A stretch of DNA of 20,964 nucleotides from Thermoanaerobaculales bacterium (GCA_029932545.1 JAOZPW010000010.1:1-20964), one strand, 5' to 3'. Shown: positions 12,917 to 20,385, numbered from the stretch's first letter. Notes: a model not told the origin generated them from the letters alone. Made by a program: numbers and translations.

Positions 12917-14224
12917 CTACTGATCGACCGGTGCCCCACCTATTTTCTCGACCTCGAGATAGCGACCGGCGACCGCCAGTACTCGTACTTCTTCATCCTT
13001 GGCTACGGGCTCTCCTTGAGCCCGTGCATCCCACCACTCACCGTGCACGGCAACCGTTCCACGTGGATCGAGATCCCGAACCACCCGGCCCACCTCGCCA
13101 ATCAGACCGTCTTTGCCCGTGGTCGGACGGCGGGAATGTGCCTTGAGGACCCTGGATAGCAAGAACCCGGTCACCAACGCCACCAACAGTGCCGTCGGAA
13201 CGACCACTCCAAGGGAGACCCTCATGTCAGGAATTGGTGAGTCAAACAACATCAAAGACCCCAAGACGAATGAAATCAACCCACCAACCGTCAACATGCC
13301 ATACGAAGCCACCTTGACCTCCAAAACAAACAAGAGCAGGCCGACGACGATCAGCGCCACCCCGGCCAGACTGACCGGCAATACCGACAACGAATACAGG
13401 GCCAGCAGCATGGCGATCACACCGACGACGCCCGGAAAAATCGCACCCGGATGGGTCACTTCGACGTAGATGCCCAACATGCCCAGCGCCATCAGCAAGT
13501 ATGCGATGTTGGGATTGGCCAACACCGACAAGAACTTTTCAGCGGACGACGGCTCAGCAGAAAAAACCCTGGGATCTTCGAGATCCAGGGTCACCGTCGT
13601 TCCGTCAAAGCGTGTGATCTCCCGGCCGTTCAGGACTTCAAGAAGTTCGTCGAAATCATTGACAACGACATCAATCATACCCAATTCCAGTGCCTCGGAC
13701 GCCGTGAAGGATGAACTCTCGACCACGGCTTCGACCGCTTTGTCGGGGTTGCGGCCCCTGCCTTCGGTCAGGGCGCGGATCATCGCCGAAGCGTCGTTGG
13801 TGGCCTTGGCCTCCATATGTTCACCGATGTCCTGACCTTGACCACCGACCGGATGTGCCGCTCCGGTATTGGTGCCCGGCGTCATCGCAGCGATATCAGC
13901 CGACATCAAGATGAAGAATCCGGCCGAGGCCGCCCGCGCGCCCGCAGGAGCCACCAGGACCGCCACCGGCACCACGGAACCAGTTATCGTCGAGCTGATC
14001 TCGCGGGTGCTGTCGAGAAGACCGCCCGGCGTGTCCAACTCCATCACCACCAGATCGCGCCCTTCCATCTCGGCCTCGGCGATCATCCGGGCTACGAACG
14101 ACTGGGATGCCGGTTGGATCGTATCCTCAACCCGAAAGTGCAGGACGTCCGCAGCGAACAGCGAACCCAATCCCCCCGCCAGTGACAGGGCAAGAGCGAC
14201 GACCCGAGATGAGATTCGATGCAT
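12917..14224 (-). CDS. nfeD: NfeD long form: ClpP-like membrane serine protease with OB-fold domain
   Basis: The product has 435 residues from ATG 14224. A signal sequence (about 5-24) precedes a ClpP-class protease domain (about 30-200). The nucleophile is Ser100 in RAASAGFF, and Lys140 (EAKATND) is the likely general base, close to the Ser/Lys dyad positions of archaeal 1510-N. Five or so membrane helices follow (about 230-360), then a C-terminal soluble NfeD OB-fold domain (about 370-430, GLIGEVGRVVRDLDPRGTVAVHG). It precedes the slipin gene, its probable substrate and scaffold partner. The frame stays open upstream to 14362, but that part translates a heptad array and is discarded; ATG 14239 is an alternative. 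Neither start has a clear ribosome site. Confidence 0.9.
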   Translation of the reverse strand: MHRISSRVVALALSLAGGLGSLFAADVLHFRVEDTIQPASQSFVARMIAEAEMEGRDLVVMELDTPGGLLDSTREISSTITGSVVPVAVLVAPAGARAASAGFFILMSADIAAMTPGTNTGAAHPVGGQGQDIGEHMEAKATNDASAMIRALTEGRGRNPDKAVEAVVESSSFTASEALELGMIDVVVNDFDELLEVLNGREITRFDGTTVTLDLEDPRVFSAEPSSAEKFLSVLANPNIAYLLMALGMLGIYVEVTHPGAIFPGVVGVIAMLLALYSLSVLPVSLAGVALIVVGLLLFVLEVKVASYGMLTVGGLISFVLGSLMLFDSPIPDMRVSLGVVVPTALLVALVTGFLLSRVLKAHSRRPTTGKDGLIGEVGRVVRDLDPRGTVAVHGEWWDARAQGEPVAKDEEVRVLAVAGRYLEVEKIGGAPVDQ

Positions 14225-14256
14225 GGAAACATGATACATCGGAATGGGACGGGATG

Positions 14257-14291
14257 AACGTCGAACGCTCAACGTCCAACGCTCAACTTCG
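14257..14291. repeat. Family C heptad array upstream of nfeD
   Basis: Five exact 7-bp units follow one another: AACGTCG, AACGCTC, AACGTCC, AACGCTC, AACTTCG. They lie 33 bp upstream of the nfeD start. No convincing complementary arm was found in the same gap, unlike at 16631-16826. Confidence 0.75.
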
Positions 14292-14314
14292 AAGTGTGGA
14301 GCCGGCGACGGCAA

Positions 14315-14409
14315 GCAACCCCGAAAGCGCCCTCTCTCTGACGGCGCGTGCGGGGTTTGCATTCTTCACCGGGCAGCCCTCCCAACAGCACCGGCGTTAC
14401 GAAGAATGC
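14315..14409. repeat. Two overlapping inverted repeats
   Basis: GCAACCCCG (14315-14323) pairs with CGGGGTTTGC (14351-14360, one bulged T), reinforced by GCGCC/GGCGC inside. GCATTCTTC (14359-14367) pairs with GAAGAATGC (14401-14409). The two share bases, so they could be alternative folds. Confidence 0.45.
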
Positions 14410-14475
14410 ACAACCGGGCAACGCTCGGCGAACGCGTTGGTGAACGAGTCTCGGCCAACGCCGTAGGCCGCCGAA

Positions 14476-14537
14476 GTCTTTTTCCGGAGGGGCGGTGACC
14501 CCCCAGAATCGAAAATGTCGCCCCTCCGGGAAAAGAC
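14476..14537 (-). terminator. Long inverted repeat, possible terminator of the MoxR-DUF58-transglutaminase run
   Basis: Arms 14476-14494 and 14519-14537 are complementary at 18 of 19 positions, enclosing a 24-base loop; the core is CCGGAGGGGCG. It lies about 110 bp after the transglutaminase stop. There is no external T-run, though the stem base is A/T-rich. It may instead be a dispersed repeat. Confidence 0.45.
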
Positions 14538-14541
14538 CGAG

Positions 14542-14561
14542 CGGGAGCGCTCGCGCTCCCG
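14542..14561. repeat. Perfect hairpin CGGGAGCG-CTCG-CGCTCCCG
   Basis: Eight-base perfect arms with a four-base loop lie immediately next to the long inverted repeat. It may form part of one composite structure. Confidence 0.5.
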
Positions 14562-14649
14562 AAGGCCGGGGATCGGAATACGGGACCGGGGCATGGACAG
14601 GATCAGAGGCAGATGCCCGACTCAGCGGGCAGAGGCCCTGATTGTCCCC

Positions 14650-16608
14650 TCACCGCAACGCCTTCCGGACCTTCCTCCACGTCAACCGAACATCCTTCAG
14701 ATGGGCACCTCCCGCGCAATCGGCGCCGTACAGCTCATCCTCGGCCAGGGACATCAGGCGTTTGATTTCCCGAGAAGCCGGCGGCCACCGCCCGGCCGAA
14801 GTCCTTCCGATCCAGCCGATCGTTGCCCACTCCGCCACCTCGATGCCCGCCCTCTCCAGCTTCCCGGCCATCCGGACGACAGCCCTGGCCGCAGGGGGGC
14901 GTCGGACGCCTGGCGCCCACTTCCGCGCCAACGGCACCACGAAGACCACTGAGACCAGCCCTCCCATAACGGCAACCCACCACCACCGGAAGGCCTCGAC
15001 AACCCAGTTTCCGGCGCGAACCACCACCTCGCCCACAGCCATCAGAACACCAATTTGTTCACCCAGACCGAAGGTCAGAATCCGGCGGTCAAAGAAGTCC
15101 TCGACTGTCTGCCACATCAGACGGCCTTGATCCAGCAAACCGAATGGCTCGAGTCCGTCGATGCCTTCCGCCGGGGTTGGATCGAATACCACCCAACCCC
15201 GGTCTGTCCCGACCCAAGCCTCAACCCAGGCATGGGCGTTGGACCGGCGAATGACAACCCGATTACCTCCGGCACTTGCATTTCCTCCGTGATACCCGAC
15301 AACCAGGCGCGCCGGAACACCTTCGTGGCGCAACATCACAACCATCGCCGAGGCAAAAAATTCACAGTGGCCCTGACGACTCTCAAACAAGAACCACGAC
15401 ACCGGATCCCGGCTGCCACCGACCCCGCCGGCAAGGGAATAGGTGTACTCGCTGGAGAGAAAACTCTCGATCGCCGTAGCCGTTGCCTCTGCATCTTCGG
15501 CATCCCCCACAACCCGCGTGGTCAAGCGGGCCGTCTGAAGATCGGGGTTTCGCAGCCTGAGGTCTCGTGGCTCCGGCTGGTCCATACGACGCATCTCTTT
15601 CGGAGCGATCCAGACCCGATAGCTCGGCGGGGATCCACTGCGGGTCCTGAGGACCACCCCTCCCGGAGGATCGATCATCACCCCTTCGTCGATCTCAAGG
15701 GCGACCACCCCCGGAGGCAGAAAGAGAAACCTCTCTCGATCTTCCAAACTGATATCGAGGGCCCTCAGTCCCTCGATCGACCTCCGACTTGGATCCAGCC
15801 AAACCAATCCATCCTTGGTGACCGGAGACAATAACCCGGTCTTGCGCGGCGCCCAGGCTGCCTCGTGCACCCGATCGAACGCGCTCGCCCTCAACCTCAG
15901 CCACACCGCCGGTATCTTCCTTCCGCCGACGGACACCAGCGTGGCGGCGGCCGCTTGCGACTCCGAAATCTCCCCCCGTCGCCCGAGTTCCACCGCCTCC
16001 GAAAAACCCGACTCCCGGGCCAGAGCCGACCCGACCAGGGGCGAGTGCAATCGAGGAAGCAGCATGAAGAACGGCACGGTCAAAATCGCGGCAACAACGG
16101 CAGCGACAACAACATGGCGCCAACGAGGACGTCCGAGTTCCTCCCCACACTTTACGGACAGCTCGAACAGGAATACCTGCATCCCGGCGTACCACCACAA
16201 CACCAGCGAGCCGACCAGAAAGGGCACGATGGAAACGTGCACGGCGGACACCACACCGACAAGGCCGACCAGAAAGACGGCCGGCAGGGCCCGACGCAGG
16301 TCCTTGAGATCGTTGACGGTCGCCACACGAACCGCCGTCAAGAGCATGAGTAAATGGCCCAAAGGCCTCAAAGGGCCAACACGGAGGCCTCCGGCGACGA
16401 TGACAGAGAGCAGGATAGCGATCGCGATAATATTCAGGGTCAACCGCGACGGCTGCCAGACGGATTCGGGTCTCAAGACCCGCCACAGGCCAACGACACC
16501 CGTCAATAACCAGAACGGGGGCAATACGATGTACAGCAAGGGGAATGGCGCCAGGGACCAAAGGAGAAGGCCGCCAATCAGCAAATGAACCGAGCGTGTG
16601 TGGTTCAT
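14650..16608 (-). CDS. TgpA-like membrane transglutaminase (DUF3488 / transglutaminase-like)
   Basis: The product has 652 residues. Six or so N-terminal membrane helices (about 8-190) precede an extracytoplasmic transglutaminase-like domain (about 355-490). The catalytic triad is Cys415 (QGHCEFFASAMVVMLR), His459 (SNAHAWVEAW) and Asp476 (GWVVFDPTPAEG). A further membrane helix (about 540-560) and a cytoplasmic tail follow. Family members are envelope-associated cysteine-type acyl-transfer or peptidase-like enzymes whose natural substrates are mostly unknown. The gene is third in the order moxR, DUF58, tgpA, a conserved cluster. It is separated from the DUF58 gene by a heptad-bracketed spacer. 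No good ribosome site precedes ATG 16608, and array sequence begins 23 bp upstream. Confidence 0.92.
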   Translation of the reverse strand: MNHTRSVHLLIGGLLLWSLAPFPLLYIVLPPFWLLTGVVGLWRVLRPESVWQPSRLTLNIIAIAILLSVIVAGGLRVGPLRPLGHLLMLLTAVRVATVNDLKDLRRALPAVFLVGLVGVVSAVHVSIVPFLVGSLVLWWYAGMQVFLFELSVKCGEELGRPRWRHVVVAAVVAAILTVPFFMLLPRLHSPLVGSALARESGFSEAVELGRRGEISESQAAAATLVSVGGRKIPAVWLRLRASAFDRVHEAAWAPRKTGLLSPVTKDGLVWLDPSRRSIEGLRALDISLEDRERFLFLPPGVVALEIDEGVMIDPPGGVVLRTRSGSPPSYRVWIAPKEMRRMDQPEPRDLRLRNPDLQTARLTTRVVGDAEDAEATATAIESFLSSEYTYSLAGGVGGSRDPVSWFLFESRQGHCEFFASAMVVMLRHEGVPARLVVGYHGGNASAGGNRVVIRRSNAHAWVEAWVGTDRGWVVFDPTPAEGIDGLEPFGLLDQGRLMWQTVEDFFDRRILTFGLGEQIGVLMAVGEVVVRAGNWVVEAFRWWWVAVMGGLVSVVFVVPLARKWAPGVRRPPAARAVVRMAGKLERAGIEVAEWATIGWIGRTSAGRWPPASREIKRLMSLAEDELYGADCAGGAHLKDVRLTWRKVRKALR

Positions 16609-16630
16609 CGGAAAGCTGACCGGCGAGGTG

Positions 16631-16654
16631 AACGTTCAACTTCCAACATTGAAG
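16631..16654. repeat. Family C heptad array, arm next to the transglutaminase start
   Basis: Units AACGTTC, AACTTCC and AACATTG plus AAG keep the 7-bp period, 23 bp upstream of ATG 16608. Confidence 0.75.
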
Positions 16655-16786
16655 TACGCGCCCGAGGGCTGATTTCTGAGGGACGAACTCGGCCGAAACT
16701 CAGGGAACAACAGCGCCATTGGCAAGAACCACGATACCGCCGGCACCGAGCGTCGAAGGCCAAACAACCTGTGGCCCCAAACGCGA

Positions 16787-16826
16787 CCTTCGACGTTGAA
16801 CGTTGGACGTTGGGCGTTGGACGTTC
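16787..16826. repeat. Family C heptad array, complementary arm next to the DUF58 stop
   Basis: Units CCTTCGA, CGTTGAA, CGTTGGA, CGTTGGG and CGTTGGA plus CGTTC are inverted relative to 16631-16654 and end 33 bp from the DUF58 stop. Confidence 0.8.
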
Positions 16827-16858
16827 TATTCGCCCATTAAAAAAATATTGAGTCCTCC

Positions 16859-17812
16859 TCATCCTTCAACCACAGGCCGAACCATCGCCAACGGCTCCAG
16901 GAGGCGCCGGGCGCCGGCTCGCCGCTGCTCGGCCGGGAAGATCGTATCTCCGATCGCGAGGATGACCGGTTCCCCATGCTCGAGCCGCCTGAGGATGGCA
17001 GCCGTTGCGGCACTGACCCGTTTTTCGAAGAGTCGAAGAGCAGCCGAATCCGCCGGATCGCTCAAGGCCGGATCCAGCCGAATGATCAACGGCTTGTCGA
17101 CCGACCGCCGCCGGTCGACCGCAATCATCCGCTGTTGGCGAGCCGTCTGTTTCCAATGAACCTGCCTGGTGTCGTCACCGTCCCGGAAATCACGGAGTTG
17201 GAAGACGTCACCCTCCCGCCCTCGGCCCACGAAACGCTCGACACCCCGGTCAGCCTTATCACCCTCCCGCCCGCCGATCGGACCGGGGACCGGCGCGGGA
17301 TAGACCAGAATTGACTGACCCTTTAGAATCTCCTTGGATTTAACGAAGAAACCCAGAGGCAGAACGACCTCGAGACGCCAAGCCCCGAACTGCCGGCGTC
17401 CTCGCCGGTCAAAGCCCCAACTGACCGTTCTCTTGATACTCTCACCCGGACCGATATACCCTTGAGCCAGTACGATCGTGCCATCGGCACTCTTAATGAC
17501 CAGACCGTAGGCCGGGAATATGCGACTGGCGTTGAGCAACTCGATTTCAAAGAGAGCCGGCCGACCGACAAAAGTCTCTTTCGGAGGGCGTACCCTGGCC
17601 GACACCTGGCCCAGGACCTCACGCGACCATACGCCACTGACGACGTAGGACCCCAATGCCGCCCCCAACACCGCAATCAGCCCGTTATTGCCAGAATTGA
17701 CCGCAGCAAATGCCAAAACGAGTGCCAGAACCAGGAACACAGCGCCCCACCGCGTAAAACGGAGTTTGAATCCGGGAAACATGCGTTGCCAGCGGTGGGT
17801 CATTACCGACAT
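16859..17812 (-). CDS. DUF58 domain protein of the MoxR cluster
   Basis: The product has 317 residues. Two N-terminal membrane helices (about 22-38 and 42-60) precede a beta-rich region (about 65-170) and the DUF58 core (about 190-235) with the signature GREGDVFQLRDFRDGDDTRQ then VHWK. The C-terminal part (about 236-317) is the remnant of a VWA-like fold. DUF58 proteins accompany MoxR AAA+ ATPases and probably form a complex with them, but the biochemical role is not established. The start at 17812 has GAGGG a few bases upstream; ATG 17803 is an alternative. A family B heptad array begins 17 bp upstream. It lies between moxR and the transglutaminase gene, all on the minus strand. Confidence 0.9.
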   Translation of the reverse strand: MSVMTHRWQRMFPGFKLRFTRWGAVFLVLALVLAFAAVNSGNNGLIAVLGAALGSYVVSGVWSREVLGQVSARVRPPKETFVGRPALFEIELLNASRIFPAYGLVIKSADGTIVLAQGYIGPGESIKRTVSWGFDRRGRRQFGAWRLEVVLPLGFFVKSKEILKGQSILVYPAPVPGPIGGREGDKADRGVERFVGRGREGDVFQLRDFRDGDDTRQVHWKQTARQQRMIAVDRRRSVDKPLIIRLDPALSDPADSAALRLFEKRVSAATAAILRRLEHGEPVILAIGDTIFPAEQRRAGARRLLEPLAMVRPVVEG

Positions 17813-17828
17813 GTATGAGGCCCTCGCA

Positions 17829-17858
17829 GGAAACTGGAAACTGGAAACTGGAAACTGG
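17829..17858. repeat. Family B heptad array (GGAAACT)4, arm next to the DUF58 start
   Basis: Four perfect GGAAACT units plus GG, 17 bp upstream of ATG 17812. Confidence 0.9.
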
Positions 17859-17914
17859 CTGTGACCCTTAAACTCTCTCGCAAGAGTCCGGCTTTTCGGC
17901 CCGTTTTTGTTTTT

Positions 17915-17977
17915 CCTTGTGTCTTTTTGTGCCTTTTTGTGGCTATCCTTTGCGATCTCTGTGATCTCTGCGAGAGG
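17915..17977. repeat. Family D degenerate array (about 9-bp period)
   Basis: Two short runs are visible: CTTGTGTCT-like units (17915-17942) and TGCGATCTC/TGTGATCTC units (17951-17977). The first resembles the array at 4820-4848. Confidence 0.5.
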
Positions 17978-18000
17978 CTCTGTATTCGCGTCCAGACAGA

Positions 18001-18105
18001 GGGCACGATGCGGGGCAGGGACATCGCGTGCCGACCGTCAGGGCGGCAATGCCGTAGGCATGAGAGCCCGGAGGGATCAGCGTGGGCAAAGAGCCCCGCG
18101 CTCCA
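18001..18105 (-). repeat. 105-bp dispersed repeat, copy 2 (inverted)
   Basis: Its reverse complement aligns without gaps to 6141-6245 with 15 mismatches. It lies inside the family B inverted pair, whereas copy 1 lies inside the 12-bp terminal inverted repeats. Confidence 0.8.
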
Positions 18106-18204
18106 AAACGTAAGCATAGTATTTCTATACTGCATTTTTCTCTGTTCGAATTTTGACACCACCCGACTTGGAAGAGACCTTCCAATCTACCGGGGACCCT
18201 CTTC

Positions 18205-18260
18205 CCAGTTTCCAGTTTCCAGTTTCCAGTTTCAAACCCTCAGTTTCCAGTTTCCAGTTT
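18205..18260. repeat. Family B heptad array, complementary arm next to the moxR stop
   Basis: Four CCAGTTT units (18205-18232), an 8-bp interruption, then CAGTTT and two more CCAGTTT units (18241-18260). They are inverted relative to 17829-17858. Confidence 0.9.
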
Positions 18261-18269
18261 CAAAGCTCC

Positions 18270-19229
18270 CTACCTCGGCACCGGCACACTCTCGATGATC
18301 GAACGGATGACCTGGCGCTCTCGTTCTGCGATCTCCCACTCCAATTCGGCCAGACTGTCGGCAAGGAGCAGGCGGTGCGCCAGTACGGCTTCCGCGGTGT
18401 CCTGGAGATCGTCCGGCGTCACATAGGCTCGGCCACGAACCAGCGCCAGGGCCTGAGCCGAACGCTGCCAGGCCAAGGAACCGCGAGTCGAGACCCCGAG
18501 GGTCAGGGACTCATGACGGCGCGTCCGCAAGATGACCTCCAGCAGATAGACCCTGACTCCCTGGTCAACGTGAACACCCGTGACAAGATTCTGGAGGTCA
18601 ATGACCTCCTTGGCATCCAGCACCGGCGTCAGACCCTCCAGCTCCGGTTCGACACCGCCACTTTCCAACAGCGCCAACTCCTCTTCGGGCTTGGGGTAGC
18701 CCATCGACAGGCGCATCAGGAAACGGTCCATCTGCGACTCGGGCAAGGGGTAGGTCCCGGTACTCTCGGCGGGATTCTGCGTTGCCACCACCAAAAAGGG
18801 CTTTGGCAACTGGTGGCACGTGGTTTCGACCGTTACGGCCTGTTCGCTCATTGCCTCAAGGAGTGCACTTTGGGTCCGTGGGGTCGCCCGGTTGATCTCA
18901 TCTGCCAAGACGACATTTGCAAACAGCGGTCCTCGCTGGAACTCGAAGACCTCACGATCTGCCCGATAGACTGAGATACCAATCAGATCGGAAGGCAACG
19001 TATCCGAGGTGAACTGGATACGGTGAAAATCCAGGTCGAGCGATCTGGCCAACGCCTGGGCCAGCGTTGTCTTCCCAACCCCTGGAACATCTTCAAGCAA
19101 GACGTGCCCCCGCGCGAGAAGGGCAGCAATTACCGTGTCCACCAGGGTGTCCTTGCCTCGGATCACCTTGACGATCGAAGCGTGGAGTCGCTCAAGACGG
19201 ACCAGCGCTGATGGGGGAACTGTGTTCAT
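18270..19229 (-). CDS. MoxR-family AAA+ ATPase
   Basis: The product has 319 residues from ATG 19229, chosen because AAAGGA sits five bases upstream; ATG 19235 is in frame but would leave no room for a ribosome site. The Walker A motif is in EDVPGVGKTTLA (near 46-57), Walker B in VVLADEINRA (near 106-115), sensor 1 in ATQNP (near 149-153), and the STRG segment near 247 follows the family pattern. MoxR ATPases act as chaperone-like remodelers, usually with DUF58 and VWA proteins encoded beside them, and here head the moxR-DUF58-tgpA run. The ribosome site lies within a sequence shared with the ccmF leader. Confidence 0.95.
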   Translation of the reverse strand: MNTVPPSALVRLERLHASIVKVIRGKDTLVDTVIAALLARGHVLLEDVPGVGKTTLAQALARSLDLDFHRIQFTSDTLPSDLIGISVYRADREVFEFQRGPLFANVVLADEINRATPRTQSALLEAMSEQAVTVETTCHQLPKPFLVVATQNPAESTGTYPLPESQMDRFLMRLSMGYPKPEEELALLESGGVEPELEGLTPVLDAKEVIDLQNLVTGVHVDQGVRVYLLEVILRTRRHESLTLGVSTRGSLAWQRSAQALALVRGRAYVTPDDLQDTAEAVLAHRLLLADSLAELEWEIAERERQVIRSIIESVPVPR

Positions 19230-19234
19230 GGGCA

Positions 19235-19260
19235 TCCTTTAGGAGCTATCAGCTATCAGC
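19235..19260 (-). repeat. Family A heptad array arm carrying the moxR ribosome site
   Basis: Two and a half AGCTATC units (19244-19260) with flank 19235-19243. The 26 bases match 8856-8881 except at two positions (19240 and 19248). The flank supplies AAAGGA to moxR, as it supplies AAGGAG to ccmF. Confidence 0.8.
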
Positions 19261-19411
19261 CTTCGACAGCAGGCTGCACCTCAGTATACGGGCACAAGCT
19301 GTCTTCGTTTGACCGCCTGTCGATTCAGAACCTGCGGTTGCTGTTGAAGGGGTATTTATCCATGAGTTCTTCCTACTGACTTCAAAGCATCTCCGATTGT
19401 TGTTTTGCCTG

Positions 19412-19464
19412 AGCTGAAAGCTGATAGCTGATAGCTGATAGCTGATAGCTTCTATCTCAGTCAT
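19412..19464 (+). repeat. Family A heptad array, complementary arm upstream of the recombinase gene
   Basis: AGCTGAA, then four perfect AGCTGAT units and AGCT (19412-19450), inverted relative to 19244-19260. The edge 19441-19464 matches 9555-9578 at 20 of 24 bases. The array ends 24 bp before ATG 19474. Confidence 0.9.
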
Positions 19465-19473
19465 AATCCTCCC

Positions 19474-20364
19474 ATGAGTCGCGATCGAGACCTTTTCATG
19501 AATTATCTGGCCCACCTGACGGTGGAGCGGAACATGAGCCCGAGGACCGTCGAGGCCTACGGCCGCGACCTCGAGGCCTTTCTATCCTGGCTGGACGATC
19601 GGAAGACCACCGTCGACAGTGTCCACAAGCATGTCGTTCGCGATTACCTGGGCGCCCGGCGAGACGCCGGGCTCTCTCCACGGTCGGCCGCACGCCACCT
19701 ATCGGCGATCCGGGGTTTCTACCGGTTCCTGATCCAGGATGGCTCGGTCACGACCGACCCCACAGCTGACTTCCAGGGACCGCAGCTCTGGCAAACCGTA
19801 CCCCACGTCCTGATGCCCGACGACGTCGAGACCCTGCTGGAATCACCTGATATCAACACGCCACTGGGCCTCCGGGATCGGGCGATGATGGAGACCCTCT
19901 ATGCCACTGGTCTGAGGGTTTCCGAACTGGTTGGTCTGGCGCTCGACCGATTACACCTCGACCCGCCCTTCCTTAGGGTGATGGGCAAGGGCGGCAAGGA
20001 ACGCCTGGTTCCGCTGGGCGACACCGCAGCCGACTGGAACGACCGCTACCTCGGGGAGGGGCGACCTGCGCTCGCCAAGGCCCGCCGATCCGAGGTCTAT
20101 CTCAATCACCGCGGAGGCGCCCTGACACGCCAGGGATTCTGGAAGATCCTCCGGGGCCATGCGGTCTCGGCCGGACTTTCAGTTCAAATCAGCCCTCATA
20201 TCATCCGCCATTCCTTCGCCACCCACCTGGTCGAACACGGCGCCGACCTGCGGGCCGTGCAGATGATGCTGGGCCACGCCTCCCTGACAACCACCGAGAT
20301 CTACACACATGTCGCCCGAGAGCGACTGCGCCGGCTCTATGACGAGAAGCACCCGCGCGCCTGA
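19474..20364 (+). CDS. XerC/XerD-type tyrosine recombinase
   Basis: The product has 296 residues, the usual Xer length. An N-terminal SAM-like core-binding domain (about 5-90) precedes the catalytic domain (about 110-290). The catalytic residues are Arg148 (TGLRVSE), Lys172 (GKGGKE), His242 and Arg245 (PHIIRHSFATHL), His268 (LGHASL) and nucleophile Tyr277 (EIYTHV). Xer recombinases resolve chromosome dimers at dif, and some move integrative elements. Full length and Xer-like motifs favour the housekeeping role; whether it is XerC or XerD is not decidable here. No dif-like site was recognised nearby. No strong ribosome site precedes ATG 19474. The gene is divergent from moxR. Confidence 0.93.
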   Translation: MSRDRDLFMNYLAHLTVERNMSPRTVEAYGRDLEAFLSWLDDRKTTVDSVHKHVVRDYLGARRDAGLSPRSAARHLSAIRGFYRFLIQDGSVTTDPTADFQGPQLWQTVPHVLMPDDVETLLESPDINTPLGLRDRAMMETLYATGLRVSELVGLALDRLHLDPPFLRVMGKGGKERLVPLGDTAADWNDRYLGEGRPALAKARRSEVYLNHRGGALTRQGFWKILRGHAVSAGLSVQISPHIIRHSFATHLVEHGADLRAVQMMLGHASLTTTEIYTHVARERLRRLYDEKHPRA

Positions 20365-20385
20365 GGAGTCAACTCAATCGCGACG

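Larger units (their letters stand above)
14225..14649. other. Structured intergenic region between the transglutaminase gene and nfeD
   Basis: This 425-bp gap contains no credible gene. It carries a family C heptad array (14257-14291), a bulged hairpin (14315-14360), a second inverted pair (14359-14409), a long 19-bp inverted repeat (14476-14537) and a short perfect hairpin (14542-14561). Short open frames on both strands are translations of these repeats. Confidence 0.6.
16609..16858. other. Spacer between DUF58 and transglutaminase genes, bracketed by inverted family C arrays
   Basis: The 250 bp contain one family C arm beside the transglutaminase start (16631-16654), the complementary arm beside the DUF58 stop (16787-16826) and about 130 bp of unrecognised sequence between. 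Confidence 0.65.
17813..18269. other. Composite intergenic element between moxR and the DUF58 gene
   Basis: The 457-bp gap is nested: a family B arm beside the DUF58 start (17829-17858), a 9-bp-period array (17915-17977), the second copy of the 105-bp repeat (18001-18105), then the complementary family B arm (18205-18260) ending 9 bp before the moxR stop. The stretch 18110-18200 is AT-rich and unassigned. No gene is credible here. Confidence 0.7.

Noticed and set aside
14315..14360. Integron attC-like hairpin
   Set aside because: The ends lack the RYYYAAC / GTTRRRY core sites, and no integron integrase is nearby; the Xer-type recombinase is distant and housekeeping-like.
14225..14362. N-terminal extension of NfeD to 14362
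   Set aside because: It reads through the family C array and would place about 46 residues before a good signal sequence.
14397..14594. 65-codon minus-strand frame in the gap after the transglutaminase gene
   Set aside because: It translates the inverted repeats (RRGDIFDSGGSPPLRK); it has no ribosome site or recognisable domain.
17829..18260. CRISPR-like array
   Set aside because: Units are 7 bp and directly adjacent, with no spacers and no cas genes nearby.
19249..19515. Minus-strand frame encoding a peptide with AISYQLS repeats
   Set aside because: It is the translation of the AGCTGAT array; a 7-bp unit read in threes gives this 7-residue repeat in any open frame. Noted only because MTEIEA/MSEREA edges are shared at two loci.
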